Source of the DNA: CAZSBG01 sp964605145
GTDB taxonomy: Bacteria; Zhuqueibacterota; Zhuqueibacteria; Thermofontimicrobiales; Thermofontimicrobiaceae
DNA: 64,000 bases
Direction: 5' to 3'
Assembly: GCA_964605145.1 (NCBI GenBank)
Contig: CAZSBG010000013.1
Coordinates: forward strand, 1-64,000
In this document: in pieces, positions 59,670 through 64,000 of the stretch
Layout: every line of letters begins with the position of its first letter
Numbering within the stretch: the stretch's first letter is position 1
Notes under the pieces: generated by a model
Database searches by the model: none
Seen by the model: only the letters and a program-made list of their open reading frames with translations
Told to the model about the DNA's origin: nothing
Program-made: the position numbers and the translations under genes

Positions 59670-61079
59670 ATGGGTAATGGTCGATTGAGCAGAAATTCGT
59701 TTTTGATTCTTATTTTTATTTCTTTTTCCAGTGCCGGGGCACAGGATTTATCCGAGCGATTTGGAATTGGATTTATGGGAGGACCGGTAAAAATGGTGGG
59801 TGGAGATATCGACCGATCCACCATCGACCAATGGGCAGGCGCTCAGATTTGTTATGGTTACTCACCCGCCCTTGCCATTCATGCCAATTTGGCCTATGGA
59901 TGGGTGTATCCGAAAGATCCAAATGGGTCGCATTTCGAAGCTGCCGGGGGTGGATTCAAAACATTTCTCATCCCATTAAATGTTAATCTTGTTTACAATT
60001 TACTGCCGGAATCAACGATTCGCCCCTATCTCAATTTAGGAAGCGGTTTAACACTCTGGGATATTCGAAAACTTGACGGCGACATCTCAACGTTTTCCCG
60101 GGGAAGCAGCGTAAATGGCAGTCAATTGGAGTTCACCCTTATTGGCGGGGTGGGTTTTGAGATATTCCTTACCCGGGACATTGTGTTCAACACAACGGTC
60201 AATTACCATCGCCTGCTCAAGGGAGATGAAGACACCATTGGCTTTGGCGATGACGGGAATAACGCCATCGCTGAACTGAGGCTGGGATTCTGCTATTACT
60301 GTGGTGGTTTCAGGGACCGCGACCAGGATGGCATTGAAGATAAATTCGATCTGGCGCCGAATGAGCCTGAAGATTTCGACGGATATCAGGATGCAGACGG
60401 CGCGCCGGACCCGGATAACGACAGCGACGGGATCCCTGATATCGACGATAAAGCGCCCAACACTCCGGAAGATATGGATGGCTTCGAAGATTATGATGGC
60501 GTACCCGACCCGGATAATGACAATGATACAATCGAGGATTTGAAAGATAAATGCCCCCAACTACCTGAAGATTTTGATGGATTTGAAGACCATGACGGCT
60601 GCCCGGAAATAGACAATGATAACGACGGGATTCCTGATAGTCTGGACCAATGCCCGAACTGGCCGGAGGATTACAATGATTATCAGGATGAAGACGGGTG
60701 CCCGGATGAAAAACCAAAGCCGGCGCCCATTGAAAAAGGCAAAAAGATTCTGCTGAGGGGAGTAACATTCCCTTCCGGCAGCGCCTCATTAACGCACGCT
60801 TCTTTTTCAGTTCTTGAGGAAGTTTTTCATACGTTGATCGATTTTCCTCATATTGAAATTGAAATTCAGGGCCACACCGACAATACAGGCAACTTCGATT
60901 CAAATATGAAATTATCCGAATTTCGCGCTCAGGCTGTCAGGCGGTATTTAATCAGTCGTGGAATTGAACCTGGCCGCATTCGGGCTGTTGGCTACGGGCA
61001 ACTGCATCCAATCGAGAGCAATGCCACGAGAGCCGGACGCGCGGCAAATCGCCGAATAGAATTTGTTCGGACGAAATAA
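59670..61079 (+). CDS. OmpA-family protein with thrombospondin type-3 calcium repeats
   Basis: 469 residues from the ATG at 59670 (GAGGTG upstream). Signal peptide ends SSAGAQ. An eight-strand barrel-like domain runs to about residue 210, then a chain of Asp-rich TSP3 repeats (DRDQDGIEDKFDLAP, DNDSDGIPDIDDKAP, DNDNDTIEDLKDKCP, DNDNDGIPDSLDQCP) that would bind calcium. The C-terminal OmpA domain has IEIQGHTDNTGNFD and LSEFRAQAVRRYL, IRAVGYGQLHPI, with the Asp and Arg that hold peptidoglycan. It probably ties the outer membrane to the wall. Common in FCB bacteria. Confidence 0.9.
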   Translation: MGNGRLSRNSFLILIFISFSSAGAQDLSERFGIGFMGGPVKMVGGDIDRSTIDQWAGAQICYGYSPALAIHANLAYGWVYPKDPNGSHFEAAGGGFKTFLIPLNVNLVYNLLPESTIRPYLNLGSGLTLWDIRKLDGDISTFSRGSSVNGSQLEFTLIGGVGFEIFLTRDIVFNTTVNYHRLLKGDEDTIGFGDDGNNAIAELRLGFCYYCGGFRDRDQDGIEDKFDLAPNEPEDFDGYQDADGAPDPDNDSDGIPDIDDKAPNTPEDMDGFEDYDGVPDPDNDNDTIEDLKDKCPQLPEDFDGFEDHDGCPEIDNDNDGIPDSLDQCPNWPEDYNDYQDEDGCPDEKPKPAPIEKGKKILLRGVTFPSGSASLTHASFSVLEEVFHTLIDFPHIEIEIQGHTDNTGNFDSNMKLSEFRAQAVRRYLISRGIEPGRIRAVGYGQLHPIESNATRAGRAANRRIEFVRTK

Positions 61080-61239
61080 ATAACGCGACCGAGAAAAACC
61101 TGTTTAATTCACTCATGAACTGATGCTTAAGTCATATTCAATTTCCACATAAATCCTTTTTAAATTGGAACTGATACTCTTTTCATTTGTTGAAACAACA
61201 TAATTCAATACCGGTATTTATTATTATTGAAAATTTTAA

Positions 61240-63795
61240 ATGGCACAAAATCAATATCTAACCATTCATGGACATTTTTATCAGCCGCCCCGGGAAAATC
61301 CCTGGACAGAAGCAATCGAACGGCAGGAAAGCGCAACTCCCTTTCACGACTGGAATGAGAAAATCGCCTCGGAATGTTATACTCCCAATGCATTTTCCAG
61401 AATTCTCGATTACGAATTCAGGATAAAGGATATTGTCAACAATTATCGAAAAATCAGTTTTAATTATGGCCCAACGTTATTGAGCTGGTTGGAGGAACAT
61501 GCCAATGACACATACCAGGAAATTCTGAAAGCCGACAAGCAAAGTCTTGAACTGTATGGGGGCCACGGCAATGCAATTGCCCAGGCATATAATCATATCA
61601 TTTTACCGCTTGCCAACACCCGCGACCAATTCACCCAAATTAACTGGGGAATCGCTGATTTTGAGTATCGTTTTCAGCGAAAATCTGAATCCATCTGGCT
61701 GCCGGAAACAGCCGTGAATTCTGCTACTCTGGACGTACTTGAACAGTTCGATTTCAAATATATCATTCTTTCCCCGTACCAGGCTCACCGGGTGCAGCCA
61801 CTACTGGCGTCCAGAAAAGAACAGTGGCTGGACATCGCCGCCGGCACCATCGATACCAGTCAGCCCTATCGTTGTTTTTTACTGGACGCAAAAGGCAACA
61901 AAGACAAATCCAGATACATCGACATTTTCTTCTATCATGGCGATCTCTCGCGCGGCGTGGGTTTCGAACACTATCTGCGCGATGCAGAAAATTTCGCCAT
62001 CAAAATTCAATCCGCATTCAATTCCGGTTCACCCAAAAACCAGCTCATTTCTGTGTGCACCGATGGAGAATCCTACGGACACCACGAACCATTTGGCGAT
62101 ATGGGCCTGGCCTATCTTCTTCACATTGAAGCAGAAAAGAGAGGGATGCAGGTAACCAACTACGGCGAATATTTGGAAATAAATCCACCAAAATGGGAAG
62201 TTGAACTCAAACAGGGACCGGATGGCGAAGGTACTGCATGGAGTTGTTTTCACGGGGTTGGCCGATGGTATCGAGACTGTGGCTGCCACACCGGCGGCCC
62301 CATGGAATGGAATCAAAAATGGCGACTTCATCTCAGGGAAGCGCTCAATCAACTGCGCGATGATTTGATTGAGCTCTTCGAGGAAGAATCTGCCTCCTGT
62401 CTGAAAGACGGATGGGACGCCCGTGAAGATTTTATTCCGGTCATTTTGCAGCGGAATCCGGAAACGATGCAGAAATTTATCGAACAACATGCTGCCGGCG
62501 CCATCGATGAAAGTAAGAAAATATGCATTTTAAAATTAATGGAGATGCAGCGTCAGTCCATGCTCATGTTCACCAGTTGCGGCTGGTTTTTCAATGACAT
62601 TTCAGGACTGGAAACCATTCAGATTCTGCAGTATGCCGGCCGCGCCATTGAACTCGCCCGCCATTTCGGGAACGATGAACTAGAAAAAAAATTTCTATCC
62701 CGCCTCAAATATGCCAAAAGCAACATCCCTGAATACAAGGATGGCGCAAAGATTTATGAAACGAGGGTGAAGCCCTCTATCATCAACTTCCCAAAAGTTG
62801 TGAATCACTATGCGATACTTTCAAGCGTGAAACAACTCGAGACCGTTCAAAATATTTATCATTTCAAAGTCCGGGAATTCGATAAAACAGATGTGACATC
62901 GAATCAGAGAACATGCGCGATTGGGCGCATTCAGGTGACTTCAGGCATTACCAGGGAATCGCGCGATTATGCCTATTTACTGTCCAAGGCCGATAATTTG
63001 CGCTATACTTCATACGTAAAACCGCTTTTGGCCGGGAAAAAATATGATCAATTGAAATCCGATGTTCTGAAACTTGCCTGTGAAAAGAGGCAAAATTTCA
63101 GCCGCTATCTCCAGGAACACTGGGGTGAATACCAATTCTCCCTGAAAAATGTGCTGTTCGACGCGAGAGAAGATTTCTTTCAAGTTATTTTCAGCGACAG
63201 GTCTGAAATGTTTCACCAGGTTTTTTCCAAACTTTATGAGGATAATAAAGATCTGCTGTACACCATGAAAGACATTGGACTTCCCATTCCGGATGTACTG
63301 AAAATCCCGGCTGAATCTATATTGAGTTCACAACTCGTTCAGGAAATTGAAAAGTCGCAGCAGGATTTCGACAGTAAATTCTACAAAATTGCGCTGGGCA
63401 TCGTTGAAAAAGCGGATCGTTTCGGATTTCAATTGAATAAGGACAAACCTCAGAAAATTTTCAATCAGATTTTGGAAAAAAGAATCAAGCAATTATATGA
63501 AAATCCGGACTTTCAGAATTGCAAAGAAATCAATGAGATTCTCGAAATCACCAGAAATCTCAGAATCACAATCAATGAAACATTGCTTCAAAATTATATT
63601 TTTTGTATTTTAAAAGAAAAGCTCCCGGGCTTGATTGACGAAATTGTCTCCCATAATATTTTGGATGACAGATTTCAATTGGCAACATGTTTAATTCAAC
63701 TGGCATTTCAACTCAATTTTTCAGTGAAGCATTTAAAACAGAAAATGCTGGATGTTGAAAAAAAATTGAGCGAAGATCCGAATCTATGGCCGTGA
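61240..63795 (+). CDS. GH57-family glycosidase with DUF3536
   Basis: 851 residues, no signal peptide. Begins with the GH57 block YLTIHGHFYQPPRENPW (metal/substrate histidines), then WLPETAVNSATLDVLEQF, and CTDGESYGHHEPFGD with the aspartate expected to act as general acid/base by family analogy. SWSCFHGVGRWYRDCGC and GWDAREDFI follow. The C-terminal half is the long helical DUF3536 region. GH57 enzymes act on alpha-glucans such as glycogen and starch; the DUF3536 subgroup is little characterised. Stands alone at the right of the window; no strong ribosome-binding site. Confidence 0.88.
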   Translation: MAQNQYLTIHGHFYQPPRENPWTEAIERQESATPFHDWNEKIASECYTPNAFSRILDYEFRIKDIVNNYRKISFNYGPTLLSWLEEHANDTYQEILKADKQSLELYGGHGNAIAQAYNHIILPLANTRDQFTQINWGIADFEYRFQRKSESIWLPETAVNSATLDVLEQFDFKYIILSPYQAHRVQPLLASRKEQWLDIAAGTIDTSQPYRCFLLDAKGNKDKSRYIDIFFYHGDLSRGVGFEHYLRDAENFAIKIQSAFNSGSPKNQLISVCTDGESYGHHEPFGDMGLAYLLHIEAEKRGMQVTNYGEYLEINPPKWEVELKQGPDGEGTAWSCFHGVGRWYRDCGCHTGGPMEWNQKWRLHLREALNQLRDDLIELFEEESASCLKDGWDAREDFIPVILQRNPETMQKFIEQHAAGAIDESKKICILKLMEMQRQSMLMFTSCGWFFNDISGLETIQILQYAGRAIELARHFGNDELEKKFLSRLKYAKSNIPEYKDGAKIYETRVKPSIINFPKVVNHYAILSSVKQLETVQNIYHFKVREFDKTDVTSNQRTCAIGRIQVTSGITRESRDYAYLLSKADNLRYTSYVKPLLAGKKYDQLKSDVLKLACEKRQNFSRYLQEHWGEYQFSLKNVLFDAREDFFQVIFSDRSEMFHQVFSKLYEDNKDLLYTMKDIGLPIPDVLKIPAESILSSQLVQEIEKSQQDFDSKFYKIALGIVEKADRFGFQLNKDKPQKIFNQILEKRIKQLYENPDFQNCKEINEILEITRNLRITINETLLQNYIFCILKEKLPGLIDEIVSHNILDDRFQLATCLIQLAFQLNFSVKHLKQKMLDVEKKLSEDPNLWP

Positions 63796-64000
63796 TTTTT
63801 CTGTTCTCTGCCACTGAGGCCAGGAGAACACGGATGGGTAACATATACTGCCACCAACCCGCAAAAGCTCGAATTATTTTTGACTTAAAAAAATGAGTTG
63901 ATTTCATTTTATGACTTCACGTTTTGATAATTGAATTATTGAAATTGTGGTGTATTTGGATTTTGTATTTTTCTTTTTGGAATTCAAGGACAGATTGAAT

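Noticed and set aside
1..64000. CRISPR array, rRNA, tRNA or transposase genes
   Set aside because: No regularly spaced identical repeats, no ribosomal RNA segments, no full cloverleaf and no transposase motif were found on reading the window.

Overview
The window looks like a chromosomal piece of a Gram-negative bacterium of the FCB superphylum, most likely a Calditrichota/KSB1-type lineage. Two proteins end in type IX secretion (T9SS) sorting tails of the YPNPFNP kind. Others are an AgmX/PglI-type energy transducer, an OmpA protein with thrombospondin type-3 calcium repeats, and many Sec signal peptides and lipoproteins. The phylum call is inference from these families; no rRNA or tRNA gene is present to confirm it.

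Layout. 0.1-2.6 kb: AgmX-like protein, then sfsA and a nitroreductase on the minus strand. 2.8-6.9 kb: a minus-strand translation cluster, rplM-rpsI-rpsB-tsf-pyrH-frr, with a strong intrinsic terminator or attenuator between rpsI and rpsB and a terminator after frr. 7.0-27.5 kb: a large carbohydrate-degradation region holding two paralogous secreted heparinase II/III-type lyases, a GH172 (DUF2961) enzyme, a BNR/Asp-box protein, a lipoprotein of unassigned family, two signal-less TIM-barrel glycosidase-like proteins, a DMT-family permease, a serine beta-lactamase-like hydrolase and a GxGYxYP protein. 27.7-31.2 kb: a glycerophosphodiester unit (GlpQ-like phosphodiesterase, alpha/beta hydrolase, GlpD). 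31.7-35.8 kb: a prolyl-oligopeptidase lipoprotein and a T9SS-exported papain-like protease. 36.1-41.3 kb: a defence-type accessory island with an orphan BrnA-like antitoxin, DUF433, a decayed RhuM gene, a broken second DUF433 copy and a complete, very AT-rich Gabija pair (gajA-gajB) bounded by short repeats. 42.0-47.7 kb: the carbohydrate theme returns with a second GxGYxYP protein and a third heparinase II/III-like protein, plus a CDP-alcohol phosphatidyltransferase overlapping a HAD phosphatase. 47.9-64 kb: an M23 peptidase with T9SS tail, an SPL-like radical SAM protein, a ParB-like protein, a GT2, a tandem-ACT regulator, a B12/radical SAM protein, a UbiA prenyltransferase, a STAS protein, two outer-membrane proteins and a GH57/DUF3536 enzyme.

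Working picture. Secreted lyases and the GH172, BNR and GxGYxYP proteins would attack an acidic or otherwise complex polysaccharide outside the cytoplasm, and the signal-less glycosidase-like proteins would finish oligosaccharides inside. No SusC/SusD pair, sulfatase or dedicated regulator is visible, so this is not a classical Bacteroidetes PUL and the substrate cannot be named from sequence. Several promoters share an extended CCTTGACA/CTTGNNN -35 with a TATATT-like -10 at 16-17 bp spacing. Short dispersed repeats fill several intergenic gaps. The clearest complete accessory system is Gabija, which is a described anti-phage system; the less described material is the paired GxGYxYP/heparinase locus and the unassigned enzymes within it.
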